Source of the DNA: Roseovarius halotolerans
GTDB taxonomy: Bacteria; Pseudomonadota; Alphaproteobacteria; Rhodobacterales; Rhodobacteraceae
DNA: 64,000 nt
Assembly: GCF_900172255.1 (NCBI RefSeq)
Contig: NZ_FWFU01000003.1
Span: forward strand, 372,001-436,000
Direction: 5' to 3'
How positions within the stretch are numbered: the first letter of the stretch is position 1; each line of letters opens with the position of its first letter. Position numbers and translations under genes: made by a program. Below, one piece after another: positions 1-8,402 of this stretch. Under the pieces are notes generated by a model, which made no database searches, was not told where the DNA came from, and saw only the letters and a program-made list of their open reading frames with translations.

Positions 1-429
1 ATCGTTGCTCTTACCCTTTCCGGTCTCCTGTCGCAAAGTGACGAGCCGACAGACCGTGTCGCCGCGAATTGGACCGCATTCGAACGCGCGGCGATCGCCC
101 GGCACGTTTCGCAAGGGGATGTTGTGTTTGTGGACGTCACCGCCGACTGGTGTCTGACCTGCAAGGCCAACAAGACCCTCGTGCTGGACCGCGAACCGGT
201 GGCGTCAGCCTTGCGTGCGCCCGTCGTTATCCCAATGCAGGCGGACTGGACGCGGCCCGACGAGACCATCTCACGCTATCTGGAAAGCTTCGACCGCTAC
301 GGCATACCGTTTAACGTGGTCTACGGCCCGGAAGCCCCCGATGGCATCGTTCTGCCCGAATTGCTTACAGCGCAAGTGGTCATGCAGGCACTGGAGGACG
401 CTGCCAATACACGTGTGGCAGAGGATTGA
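1..429 (+). CDS. DsbD/ScsB-family thiol:disulfide interchange protein, C-terminal part
   Basis: Open from the first base of the window, so the N-terminus and membrane domain lie outside; 142 residues remain. The visible part is a thioredoxin-like domain with the redox motif WCLTC around residue 50, preceded by a VFVDVTADW strand, as in the periplasmic C-terminal domain of DsbD and ScsB proteins. Such proteins carry electrons from the cytoplasm across the membrane to periplasmic disulfides. The subtype cannot be decided without the membrane part; ScsB-type proteins often sit in copper-tolerance loci, which would fit the downstream genes. The gene ends tail to tail with the SHOCT gene, with about 80 bases between them. 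Confidence 0.85.
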   Translation: MVALTLSGLLSQSDEPTDRVAANWTAFERAAIARHVSQGDVVFVDVTADWCLTCKANKTLVLDREPVASALRAPVVIPMQADWTRPDETISRYLESFDRYGIPFNVVYGPEAPDGIVLPELLTAQVVMQALEDAANTRVAED

Positions 430-510
430 TGAGGTTAACAAGAAACCGCAACCTTACCCACTTTTCTGGCTTACGGGCGAATGGCGCGACGCAAGCAGGG
501 GCCTGATGGC

Positions 511-837
511 TCAACCTTGAAGTTGCTGCTTCCGACGCTGAAACTCGTCTTCGTCGATCTCACCGCGTGCATAGCGTTCCTTGAGGATATCGATCGCGTC
601 GCGGGTCTCGCCAACGCGGTTGCTGGTGAGCATACGGAAGACGAAGACGGCAACGGCGATAATCAGCCCCCAAAAAAGGATCATTCCCAAGCCTCCCCAC
701 CAACCGTGGGCACCTCCCCACATCATGTGCCCGAAGGTGTCATTGCCATTGCTGCCCGGATCCGCGAGCGCCGGGACTGTGCTCGCCAACAGAGCGCTCA
801 CGCAGGTTTTCATCGACATCATATAGGTACTCATCAT
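511..837 (-). CDS. Small SHOCT-domain membrane protein
   Basis: Encodes 108 residues. An N-terminal signal-like segment is followed by a Trp/Gly/His/Met-rich stretch (HMMWGGAHGWWGG), one transmembrane helix (ILFWGLIIAVAVFVF) and a C-terminal SHOCT domain (ILKERYARGEIDEDEF). SHOCT domains are short oligomerisation-type motifs of unknown biochemical role. The ATG at 837 is chosen because an AAGAAAGGA ribosome binding site lies just upstream; an in-frame ATG at 870 lacks one. It lies downstream of the two-component genes on the same strand, 29 bases after the kinase, and may be co-transcribed. The His/Met-rich segment hints at metal contact, but that is inference. Confidence 0.75.
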   Translation of the reverse strand: MMSTYMMSMKTCVSALLASTVPALADPGSNGNDTFGHMMWGGAHGWWGGLGMILFWGLIIAVAVFVFRMLTSNRVGETRDAIDILKERYARGEIDEDEFQRRKQQLQG

Positions 838-866
838 CGTGTCCTTTCTTGCTGGTTGTAGCTTTG

Positions 867-2243
867 TCAAAACGGAAAATCGAGGCGCACCAGAAGCCCG
901 CCGTCCGGGTGGTTCTGCAAAGTGATGTCGCCGCCATGTGAGCGCAGTATGGTGCGGGCGATTGAAAGGCCGAGACCGGTGCCACCCGTCTCGCGCGAAC
1001 GTGACGCCTCGACCCGGTAAAACGGCTCAAAAACCTCTTCTAATTGAGTGTCAGGTATGCCGGGACCATGATCGCGCACCCAGATCAAGGCTTTGTCAGA
1101 CTCTCGGGAATAGGTGACCTCGACATCGTCGCCGTAACGCACTGCATTCTCTATGACGTTCCGCAAAGCTCGACGCATGGATTGAGGCCGAAGCTTTATC
1201 TCAAACGGTGTGTCCGTTTCGAGTCGGAACGCGTTGAGCATGTCGCGTTTCAGCTCAGTGAGAAATTGCCCCAATTCTATTGTTTCTGGAGGTTCACTTA
1301 TTGCCATGCCCCGAGCGAAAGCCAGTGTGCGCTCGACCATGTCCTGCATTTCCTCGATTGATTTCACCAAGGCGTCGCGTGTCTCTTCCTCATCCACCAT
1401 CTCGGCGTGAACCCGCAAAGCGGTCAGTGGAGAGCGCAAATCATGACCCAGAGCGGCCATAATACGCGTCTTGTCCGCAACAGTGCGCACCAATCGCTCC
1501 TGCATTTGATTGAAGGTATCCGTCAGCTCTCTGACTTCGCTTGGACCTGCGACTCGAAGGGGTTTGTTTTCCTCTCCTCTACCAAGCCTGTCTGCAGCTT
1601 GGGCCAAGCGCCTTAACGGCCAGGTTAGGCGAGCAAGCAAGTACCAGCAAGCGACTCCAATCAGCAACGTCGCCGTGAAACCAAAGCTCACCGCAGAAAA
1701 GATCGGCCACTGTAGCGGTGGTCGCTGGAAGCGCGTATCGACATTCAGCCATGTGCCATCTTCAAGCGCGATAGAGAGTGTTAATTCAAGCCCCGAGATC
1801 TTGTCATGCATCATCTGCTTGTGCTCTGCGGCCATCTGCTGCGGCAGGTTTCTCATTGGCGGGAATTCGCGCTCAACCTCATGCAACTCCACTCGGATTT
1901 CGCGGCTGTCTTCAGAGCTAAACAATGACCTGATACGCGCTTCGACCGCTCCTCCAGCACGGTGATCGAGATGATCCACTGCAGCCTGCGGGTCGATCCG
2001 AAATCGTGCAAGCGGCGAATCTGCCGCCCGGAGGATCGAGGCGTGCAAATCCAGTGGCGCCCTTTCGAGTAGCAGCGCAACATTCGCAGCGCGCCCGGCC
2101 GCCTCTGCCCCGATCGCAGCGCGGACGGCGAGACTGCGTTCGTCCACGAACAACCAGAGGCTAATGGATTGAGCCACTACGAGGCTCCCAATAATGAGCA
2201 GCAGAAGCTGAACGCGCAAGCTATCCAGAGGCTTGCGGGTCAC
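867..2243 (-). CDS. Two-component sensor histidine kinase (EnvZ/RstB-like architecture)
   Basis: Encodes 458 residues from a GTG that overlaps the regulator's stop codon by 4 bases (GTGA); a TTG at 2273 is an alternative start. TM1 lies at about residues 11-32, a periplasmic sensor region at 33-180, TM2 at 182-203 and a HAMP linker follows. The HisKA H-box (ALGHDLRSPLTALR) puts the phospho-acceptor near His267. The N box (NVIENAVRYG), G1 (DHGPGIP), F box (FEPFYR) and G2 (TGGTGLGLS) are intact. The periplasmic part carries a His/Met cluster (MAAEHKQMMHDK) around residue 140, which could bind a soft metal, though no ligand can be assigned. Probably translationally coupled to the upstream response regulator. 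Confidence 0.93.
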   Translation of the reverse strand: MTRKPLDSLRVQLLLLIIGSLVVAQSISLWLFVDERSLAVRAAIGAEAAGRAANVALLLERAPLDLHASILRAADSPLARFRIDPQAAVDHLDHRAGGAVEARIRSLFSSEDSREIRVELHEVEREFPPMRNLPQQMAAEHKQMMHDKISGLELTLSIALEDGTWLNVDTRFQRPPLQWPIFSAVSFGFTATLLIGVACWYLLARLTWPLRRLAQAADRLGRGEENKPLRVAGPSEVRELTDTFNQMQERLVRTVADKTRIMAALGHDLRSPLTALRVHAEMVDEEETRDALVKSIEEMQDMVERTLAFARGMAISEPPETIELGQFLTELKRDMLNAFRLETDTPFEIKLRPQSMRRALRNVIENAVRYGDDVEVTYSRESDKALIWVRDHGPGIPDTQLEEVFEPFYRVEASRSRETGGTGLGLSIARTILRSHGGDITLQNHPDGGLLVRLDFPF

Positions 2244-2962
2244 CGTTCGACCTCGACGTCCGTTGCCAGGCAATAACCTCCGTTTCGAACCGTTGTGATG
2301 ATTTTTGGGCGTCCCGGGTTGTGCTCGATCTTCCGCCTGAGGCGGCTGATCTGGTTGTCGATAGTCCGGTCGAAAGCGGCCGGTGTTCGCCCAACCGTCA
2401 GGTCAAAAAGCTGCTCGCGGCTCATCACGATGCGCGGGCGTTCCAGCAGGATTGTCAGCAATTTGAACTCTGATGTTGTCAGCACATCCTCTCGGCCGTC
2501 TTCCGCGCCAAGACGGCGTGTGTCGGTTTCGAGCGTCCAATCTGCGAACCGTACACGGCTGCCTGTAAGACTTCCCGCCAGCGCTTCCGGTTTCTGCGCC
2601 CGACGCAGAATTGCCCTTATCCGCGCAAGCAACTCGCGCGGATTGAAGGGTTTGGGCAAATAGTCATCCGCACCGACCTCTAGGCCGATGATACGGTCCA
2701 TTTCCTCTCCAAGCGCTGTCAACATCACGATTGGGGCCACCCCCTTGGCGGACAAGCGGCGACAGACCGATATCCCGTCTTCGCCAGGCATCATAACGTC
2801 CAGCACGATGAGGTCATAGCGGCCGACCTTCAGCAGGTCATCCATCTGGGCTGCATCGACCGCACTCGTGACGCGCATGTCGTTCTTTTCGAGATATCGC
2901 GCAACGGCTTTGCGAATTTCGGCGCTGTCATCGACCAGCAGTATGTGGGGCGGGTTCGTCAT
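2240..2962 (-). CDS. OmpR/PhoB-family response regulator
   Basis: Encodes 240 residues. The N-terminal receiver domain has the acidic pair DD at 11-12, the phospho-acceptor Asp55 in LIVLDVMMPGEDG, and the conserved Lys in LPKPF. The C-terminal winged helix (about 130-235) carries the LTTSEFKLL and DRTIDNQISRLRRKIE features of OmpR-type DNA-binding domains. It is the first gene of a regulator-kinase pair and probably controls genes nearby, such as the thioredoxin-like/ScsB protein and the SHOCT peptide; that target assignment is inference from proximity. Base composition is a little less GC-biased than in the genes to the right of the insertion sequence. Confidence 0.95.
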   Translation of the reverse strand: MTNPPHILLVDDSAEIRKAVARYLEKNDMRVTSAVDAAQMDDLLKVGRYDLIVLDVMMPGEDGISVCRRLSAKGVAPIVMLTALGEEMDRIIGLEVGADDYLPKPFNPRELLARIRAILRRAQKPEALAGSLTGSRVRFADWTLETDTRRLGAEDGREDVLTTSEFKLLTILLERPRIVMSREQLFDLTVGRTPAAFDRTIDNQISRLRRKIEHNPGRPKIITTVRNGGYCLATDVEVER

Positions 2963-3338
2963 GACTTCTATCTAAGCGATCGAAGGGTGGTTGCCGAGAA
3001 AATTTGTCACGAAACGTAACACAGTCAGGCTTTGCGACAGAGTGATACATATCCACCATCGATAGCTTCCGGTCGCCGACCTATGGTCTCACGATGCCAA
3101 ACAAAAGGAACGAACCAATGGTTCAAACGACACGCAATGCTGGGAAAAGTTTTCTTATCCAGGGCTGTAGTTGCAAAATCTTCCGGCCAAGGGGCAGGGT
3201 GGCAAGTTTGATAGGAGCATGATCCAATTCGGTCGATGCTGGCACCCCACTTGATGTGGGACGCTTCCCCCAAGCGGCAGCGCCAAGTAGGACCGCCATT
3301 GTTTTATTCTCAGTTTGATAGGGTAGACCGTCGTGGTC
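2963..3338. other. Intergenic region without recognisable gene
   Basis: About 375 bases between the divergent response regulator and EamA genes. It is more AT-rich than the core genome. Short open frames exist on both strands but lack plausible ribosome binding sites, codon bias or recognisable motifs. Both divergent promoters should lie here, but no convincing promoter or operator was identified. Confidence 0.5.
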
Positions 3339-4475
3339 ATGGTACGGGACACTAGATTGCGTAAGTCGACCACAGCAAAGTGGGGTGTAGTGTCTTGTTG
3401 GGTTGCTGTGATAATTTATGCGGCATCCAATTCCGTTGTGACCATGTTGGTGAGCATTGGAGATGCGAACCGCATCAACGGCCACAATGTGATCACTTTT
3501 GCAAACCTTTTGGTTCTAGGATCTTTGATCTCGCTCATCCCAATGCTCCTATTCTTTGGTAGGGACTGGAAGCTTGAAAAGCTTCGTGACCTTTCCTCCC
3601 GTGAATGGGTGCTTTTGACCTTATCCGCTGTGCTGTCCTCCGCCGTTACACCTGGGCTGTATTTTTTTGCCTTGGAAAACACCAGCGTAACGAACGTCGT
3701 CATAGCTAGCCGGATTGACCCTCCCATTTTCCTTATTCTTGCTGCAATCTTCTTGGGTGAGAGGATTGATGTCAAAGCGATGGCGGGAAACCTGATCATT
3801 CTATTAGGGGCAGTTGTCATCCTGGCTTTCAAAGATCGCGATATTGGATACGCGATTGGTGTGGGAGAGGTCGCAGCCGTCGCTGCTACCTTGTCGTTTA
3901 CTCTTTCAACGATCATCACCAGGACAAGTCTCGAGACGGTTCCATTTGGAGTCTTCGCCATTTTCAGAACGGCATTGGGTACTTTAATCTACGTCAGCTT
4001 CCAGCTCACCTTTTCTGGTCACCACCATTTTAGCGAAATGTTCCAACCGATACTGCTCAAGTGGATATGGGTTTACGCAATTCTCATCATTATTATCGGA
4101 CAGCTTGCGTGGAACTTCGGATTGAAACACTCGAAGGCAGGTGATGTTTCGTTGGCCACTTCCTTTTCACCACTGGCTGCTATTGCGATAGCGATGGTGA
4201 TCTTAAATGAAGACCCTGGATCGGGTTTGATTCCAGGAGGGGTTTTGATGGTTTTTGGTATTTGGGTGGCCCGATCTGGACGAAAAAGCGCAGTTCGCAA
4301 AAGGGATGACCTGCCCCCCGAGGCTCCCTCATTCATAACGAGAGTCTGCGGGTCTGGTTTTCATATTCTTCGTCGTCAGTTTGGGCAAGCGCGCCGGGCG
4401 CGGAGCCCTCAAATTGCTCAAGCGTCCGGCGCGCTTCTGCGGGTGTTTGATTTTCGAGCGATGAGTGCGGTCTGA
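3339..4475 (+). CDS. EamA (DMT)-family transporter with C-terminus replaced by IS-derived sequence
   Basis: The native part (about 322 residues, to base 4306) is a ten-helix EamA-type drug/metabolite transporter with two repeats, including [24 protein letters not shown] and a final helix [12 protein letters not shown]. From base 4307 the frame runs into the terminal inverted repeat and 3' end of the IS3 element, adding about 56 residues of unrelated sequence before a stop at 4475. The total of 378 residues exceeds the usual 290-320. The last transmembrane helix is complete, so function may survive. Codon use and G+C are much less GC-biased than in the genes right of the IS, suggesting foreign origin. 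An upstream GTG at 3333 is an alternative start; no strong ribosome binding site is seen. Confidence 0.8.
   Translation: MVRDTRLRKSTTAKWGVVSCWVAVIIYAASNSVVTMLVSIGDANRINGHNVITFANLLVLGSLISLIPMLLFFGRDWKLEKLRDLSSREWVLLTLSAVLSSAVTPGLYFFALENTSVTNVVIASRIDPPIFLILAAIFLGERIDVKAMAGNLIILLGAVVILAFKDRDIGYAIGVGEVAAVAATLSFTLSTIITRTSLETVPFGVFAIFRTALGTLIYVSFQLTFSGHHHFSEMFQPILLKWIWVYAILIIIIGQLAWNFGLKHSKAGDVSLATSFSPLAAIAIAMVILNEDPGSGLIPGGVLMVFGIWVARSGRKSAVRKRDDLPPEAPSFITRVCGSGFHILRRQFGQARRARSPQIAQASGALLRVFDFRAMSAV
4307..4331 (+). repeat. IS terminal inverted repeat (transposase 3' end)
   Basis: Begins TGACCTGCCCCCCGA, identical for 15 bases to the outward reading of the other end, then diverges (GGCTCCCTC against AACTTCCCTC). 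It lies inside the reading frame of the interrupted EamA gene. Confidence 0.9.
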
Positions 4476-5190
4476 CATTGTTGTAGTCGTAGCGCCAAAG
4501 CGCCAGCTTCCGGCGAGCATCGTCCAGGCTGTCGAACATCTCCTCGTTCAGGAGTTCATCACGCAGGCTGCCGTTGAATGACTCTATGAAGGCATTTTGC
4601 TGCGGCTTGCCCGGGTCGATGTAATGCCACCCGACGTTATTGTCGTTTGCCCATTTCAGGATCGCCCGGCTGGTGAACTCGGTTCCATTGTCGCTGACAA
4701 TACTGCCGGGCTTTCCATAGACCCGGACCAGTGCATCCAACTCCCGCGCGACCCGAGCACCCGAGATGCTGGTATCCGCCATCAGGCACAGGTTCTCGCG
4801 GCAACAATCATCGTTCACCGCCAGGATGCGGAACCGGCGCGAGGTCCCGAAGGTGTCGGACAGAAAGTCCAGGGACCAGCGTTCGCCGGGTCTCAAAGCG
4901 TCTGGCATTGGTGTCCGCGATCCGCGGGCCCGTTTGCGGCCCCGTCGTCGCCGGACCCCCAGCTTCTCGTCGGTGTAAAGCCGATACAGCTTCTTGTGGT
5001 TCATGATCATCCCTTTGCGTTCCAGCATCACCCCGATCCGCCGGTAGCCGAACCGGCGGCGCTTGGCGGCGACCGCTTTCATCTCTTTGCGTATCTCAGG
5101 GTTATCCGGCGGGCGTTCACGCCGGACCGTCTTTGGATCGACACCGACAAGTCGGCAGGCCCGGCGTTGCGAGATGTCGTGATCCCGCAT
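4333..5190 (-). CDS. IS3-family transposase OrfB (DDE catalytic subunit)
   Basis: Shown from the ATG at 5190 (285 residues), but the same frame is open upstream to the OrfA frameshift site, so the natural product is probably the OrfAB fusion. An HTH_21-type region ([16 protein letters not shown]) is followed by an rve/DDE integrase core. The catalytic Asp is in WSLDFLSD, the second in VSDNGTEF, and the Glu in [13 protein letters not shown], with 35 residues between the last two as in the D,D(35)E signature. The protein seems intact and could be active. Confidence 0.93.
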   Translation of the reverse strand: MRDHDISQRRACRLVGVDPKTVRRERPPDNPEIRKEMKAVAAKRRRFGYRRIGVMLERKGMIMNHKKLYRLYTDEKLGVRRRRGRKRARGSRTPMPDALRPGERWSLDFLSDTFGTSRRFRILAVNDDCCRENLCLMADTSISGARVARELDALVRVYGKPGSIVSDNGTEFTSRAILKWANDNNVGWHYIDPGKPQQNAFIESFNGSLRDELLNEEMFDSLDDARRKLALWRYDYNNVRPHSSLENQTPAEARRTLEQFEGSAPGALAQTDDEEYENQTRRLSL

Positions 5191-5228
5191 CGCCCTGAGC
5201 GCTGCCTCTCGCCGCTCAATCGGCGTCG

Positions 5229-5492
5229 TCAGTTCTTTCCCAGCAGATCCTTCAGAACAGCATTGTCCAGCATCGTGTCAGCCAGCAGGCGTTTAAGCCG
5301 GGCGTTCTCGTCTTCCATTGCCCTCAGCTTCGCGACGTCGGACACCTCCATGCCGCCATACTTCGATTTGTATTTATAAAAGGTGCCTTGGCTGAGGCCA
5401 TGCTTGCGGCACACCTCGGCTGTCGGCATCCCGGCCTCCTGCTCTTTGATCATCCCGATGATTTGGGCTTCGCTGAAACGGCTCTTTCGCAT
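5229..5492 (-). CDS. IS3-family transposase OrfA (HTH subunit)
   Basis: Encodes 87 residues. An N-terminal helix-turn-helix of the HTH_8 type ([20 protein letters not shown], then [20 protein letters not shown]) is followed by a leucine-rich coiled coil ([15 protein letters not shown]) typical of IS407-like OrfA, used for multimerisation and end recognition. The gene ends LLGKN with a TGA at 5231-5229, right after a slippery heptamer that would direct ribosomes into the OrfB frame. Confidence 0.93.
   Translation of the reverse strand: MRKSRFSEAQIIGMIKEQEAGMPTAEVCRKHGLSQGTFYKYKSKYGGMEVSDVAKLRAMEDENARLKRLLADTMLDNAVLKDLLGKN
5235..5241 (-). promoter_or_regulatory. Candidate programmed -1 frameshift heptamer GGGAAAG
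   Basis: On the coding strand the last OrfA codons read GGA AAG AAC TGA and the preceding base is G, giving the pattern X XXY YYZ (G GGA AAG). Slipping back one base enters an open frame that continues (E L T T P I E R R) into OrfB. This is the expected geometry for OrfAB production in IS3-family elements. Confidence 0.75.
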
Positions 5493-5534
5493 TCGTTTGC
5501 TCCTTCGAAAGATTGAGCAAACTCTACATCAAAA

Positions 5535-5560
5535 CGAGGGAAGTTTCGGGGGGCAGGTCA
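5535..5560 (-). repeat. IS terminal inverted repeat (transposase 5' end)
   Basis: Read on the minus strand it begins TGACCTGCCCCCCGA and matches the other end perfectly for 15 bases. It lies 46 bases beyond the uvrB stop codon and upstream of OrfA, where IS3 elements usually carry part of their weak promoter. Confidence 0.9.
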
Positions 5561-5606
5561 CTTGAACGCCCATTCTTCACGTTCAGCACTATTCAATCGC
5601 GCAACC

Positions 5607-7805
5607 TCACCGCCCCCGCCGTTTCACATTCCCGCCCCGTTGGCCCGGACGCCCCGCCGTCGAGCGGCCGCGCGATTTCGTGGCCTCCGCCGAGGCCTTC
5701 TCCACCGCCTGCTGGCGCGCCAGCGGGTCGTCATGCACCGCCAGATCCACCGCCTCGAGCCGCTTGACCTCGTCGCGCAGGCGCGCGGCCTCCTCGAATT
5801 CGAGGTTCTCGGCGGCCTTGCGCATCTCGCTGCGCAGCCCGTCGAGATGCGCCTGCAGGTTCGCGCCCATCAGGGGCGTGTCGATGGTGGCGGTGACGCG
5901 GTTCATGTCCACATCGCCCTGGTAGAGCCCGGCCATGATATCCTCGACGTTCTTCTTGATCGTCGAGGGGGTGATGCCGTGTTCCTCGTTATAGGAGATC
6001 TGCTTGGCGCGCCGCCGGTCGGTTTCATCGAGCGCGCGCTGCATCGAGCCGGTGATGCGGTCGGCATACATGATCACCCGCCCCTCGGCATTGCGCGCGG
6101 CGCGACCGATGGTCTGGATCAGCGAGGTTTCCGAGCGCAGGAAGCCTTCCTTGTCGGCATCGAGAATCGCCACCAGCCCGCATTCCGGGATATCCAGCCC
6201 CTCGCGCAGGAGGTTGATGCCGATCAGCACGTCGAAGGCGCCAAGACGCAGGTCGCGCAGGATCTCGATCCGTTCGATCGTGTCGATATCCGAATGCATG
6301 TAGCGCACGCGGATGCCCTGTTCATGCAGGTATTCGGTCAGGTCCTCGGCCATGCGCTTCGTCAGGGTGGTGCACAGCGTGCGCATCCCCGCCGCCGAAA
6401 CGCGGCGCACCTCTTCGAGCAGGTCATCGACCTGCATGTCCACGGGGCGGATTTCCACCTGCGGATCGAGAAGGCCCGTGGGACGGATCACCTGTTCGGT
6501 GAAGACGCCGCCGGTCTGCTCCATCTCCCATGACGCAGGCGTGGCGGAGACGAAAACCGATTGCGGGCGCATGGCGTCCCATTCCTCGAACTTGAGGGGG
6601 CGGTTGTCCATGCAACTGGGCAGGCGGAAGCCGTGCTCGGCCAAGGTGAACTTGCGCCGGTAGTCGCCCTTGTACATGCCCCCGATCTGGGGAACGGACA
6701 CGTGCGATTCATCGGCGAAGACGATGGCATGGTCGGGGATGAACTCGAACAGGGTCGGGGGCGGCTCGCCGGGGGCGCGCCCGGTCAGGTAGCGCGAATA
6801 GTTCTCGATCCCGTTGCACACGCCGGTCGCGTCCAGCATCTCGAGGTCGAAATTCGTGCGTTGCTCGAGCCGCTGCGCCTCGAGCAGCTTGCCCTCGCCC
6901 ACAAGCTGGTCGAGGCGCTGGCGCAGCTCCTTGCGGATATTGACGATGGCCTGCTGCATCGTCGGCTTGGGCGTCACGTAATGCGAGTTGGCATAGATGC
7001 GGATCTGCTCGAAACTGTCGGTCCTGGCGCCGGTCAGCGGGTCGAATTCCGTAATGCCTTCAAGCTCTTCGCCAAAGAAGCTCAGCTTCCAGGCGCGGTC
7101 CTCGAGGTGGGCGGGCCAGATTTCGAGACTGTCGCCGCGCACCCGGAAACTGCCGCGCTGAAACGCCTGGTCGTTGCGTTTATACTGCTGGGCGACGAGA
7201 TCGGCCATGATCTTGCGCTGGTCGTAATCGAGCCCGACCTTGAGGTCCTGGGTCATCGCGCCATAGGTCTCGACCGAGCCGATCCCGTAGATGCAGCTGA
7301 CCGAGGCGACGATGATCACGTCATCGCGTTCCAGAAGCGCGCGCGTGGCCGAGTGGCGCATCCGGTCGATCTGTTCGTTGATCTGGGATTCCTTCTCGAT
7401 ATAGGTATCCGAGCGCGGCACATAGGCTTCGGGCTGGTAGTAGTCGTAGAAGCTGACGAAATACTCCACGGCGTTGTTGGGGAAGAAATGCTTGAACTCG
7501 CCGTAAAGCTGCGCCGCCAGCGTCTTGTTGGGGGCAAGGATGATGGCGGGGCGCTGGGTTTCCTCGATCACCTTGGCCATCGTATAGGTCTTGCCGGTGC
7601 CGGTGGCGCCGAGCAGGACCTGGTTGCGCTCGCCCGCATTGACGCCGCCCGCCAGTTCCCGGATCGCGGCGGGCTGGTCGCCGGCGGGCTCGAACTCAGT
7701 CACCATCTCGAAGCGGATACCGCCTTCGAGCTTTTCGCGCGTCGCCACATCGGGCGCGGCGGCATGCATCAAGGGTTCGGATTTGTCGGAATGGGCGTAG
7801 GGCAT
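5607..7805 (-). CDS. uvrB: UvrABC excinuclease subunit B
   Basis: Encodes 732 residues from the ATG at 7805, with AAGGA ten bases upstream; a GTG at 7835 would add ten residues. Walker A (GATGTGKT), the damage-probing beta-hairpin ([20 protein letters not shown]), the DESH helicase box, motif VI (QTIGRAARN) and the C-terminal UVR motif ([14 protein letters not shown]) are all present, so the protein is full length. With UvrA it verifies bulky DNA lesions and recruits UvrC for incision. A basic Arg/Gly-rich tail ends the protein. It is the first clearly core gene right of the IS. Confidence 0.98.
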   Translation of the reverse strand: MPYAHSDKSEPLMHAAAPDVATREKLEGGIRFEMVTEFEPAGDQPAAIRELAGGVNAGERNQVLLGATGTGKTYTMAKVIEETQRPAIILAPNKTLAAQLYGEFKHFFPNNAVEYFVSFYDYYQPEAYVPRSDTYIEKESQINEQIDRMRHSATRALLERDDVIIVASVSCIYGIGSVETYGAMTQDLKVGLDYDQRKIMADLVAQQYKRNDQAFQRGSFRVRGDSLEIWPAHLEDRAWKLSFFGEELEGITEFDPLTGARTDSFEQIRIYANSHYVTPKPTMQQAIVNIRKELRQRLDQLVGEGKLLEAQRLEQRTNFDLEMLDATGVCNGIENYSRYLTGRAPGEPPPTLFEFIPDHAIVFADESHVSVPQIGGMYKGDYRRKFTLAEHGFRLPSCMDNRPLKFEEWDAMRPQSVFVSATPASWEMEQTGGVFTEQVIRPTGLLDPQVEIRPVDMQVDDLLEEVRRVSAAGMRTLCTTLTKRMAEDLTEYLHEQGIRVRYMHSDIDTIERIEILRDLRLGAFDVLIGINLLREGLDIPECGLVAILDADKEGFLRSETSLIQTIGRAARNAEGRVIMYADRITGSMQRALDETDRRRAKQISYNEEHGITPSTIKKNVEDIMAGLYQGDVDMNRVTATIDTPLMGANLQAHLDGLRSEMRKAAENLEFEEAARLRDEVKRLEAVDLAVHDDPLARQQAVEKASAEATKSRGRSTAGRPGQRGGNVKRRGR

Positions 7806-7980
7806 CTGGGTCGGGTCCTTGCTGTCGTTCCACACTTGTTCCGTTTCGCGCGGGGTTCAAGGGGGGACCGGCCTTGGCGGTGTCGTTATCTTCGCTTTGC
7901 AGCGCCGCGCGCGTCGATTTGATCTCTTGCCCCGCCCCCGCAATTTTGGAATAACCGTTGCACAGCAAGGAGGCCCGACC

Positions 7981-8292
7981 ATGTCCGCCCGTATCTACAA
8001 GCCCGCGCGCAGCACCACCCAATCGGGCAACGCCCGCTCGCAGCACTGGGTTCTGGAATATGTCGCCGAGACCGCGCGCGAGGTCGATCCGCTGATGGGC
8101 TGGACCAGTTCCGCCGACACCCAGGCCCAGGTCAGGCTGCGCTTTCCCACCCGTGCCGCGGCGATGGAATATGCCGAGGAACATGGCATCGACGCCACCG
8201 TGCTGGAACCTCATAGCCGCAAGCCCAATATCCGCCCCGGCGGCTATGGCGAGAATTTCGCCACCAACCGGCGCGCCACCTGGACGCACTGA
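7981..8292 (+). CDS. NADH dehydrogenase (complex I) accessory subunit, NDUFS4/ETC-subunit family
   Basis: Encodes 103 residues from an ATG preceded by a strong AAGGAGG site; upstream in-frame codons are not needed. The start [16 protein letters not shown] and the later [15 protein letters not shown] and [16 protein letters not shown] segments match the NDUFS4-like 18 kDa subunit that alphaproteobacterial complex I shares with mitochondria. It sits apart from any nuo operon, as usual in this order. It probably stabilises the N-module of complex I on the cytoplasmic side. Confidence 0.88.
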   Translation: MSARIYKPARSTTQSGNARSQHWVLEYVAETAREVDPLMGWTSSADTQAQVRLRFPTRAAAMEYAEEHGIDATVLEPHSRKPNIRPGGYGENFATNRRATWTH

Positions 8293-8402
8293 GGCAAGCG
8301 CGCAACACCACCCCGCCCTGCCCCTGCATTTGAGCCGGATCAACGCGCCATCCGCCCCCTCGCGATAGGCTTCTTCACCCGTAGAGAGTGAAGGAGACGC
8401 AG

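Larger units (their letters stand above)
4307..5560 (-). mobile_element. IS3-family insertion sequence, IS407-like subgroup, complete
   Basis: A 1,254-base element bounded by inverted repeats that begin TGACCTGCCCCCCGA at both ends (4307-4321, and 5560-5546 on the other strand); the match continues imperfectly for about 10 more bases. It encodes OrfA and OrfB on the minus strand in the usual IS3 arrangement. Flanking bases (GGGA left, CTTG right) do not match, so no 3-4 base target duplication is present, although IS3-family transposition normally leaves one. This suggests the copy now joins two DNA segments through recombination or an adjacent deletion. It separates the lower-GC left region from the uvrB core region. 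Confidence 0.93.

Noticed and set aside
3025..3273. Possible 82-residue minus-strand protein upstream of the response regulator
   Set aside because: No ribosome binding site, no codon bias and no recognisable motif; treated as intergenic.
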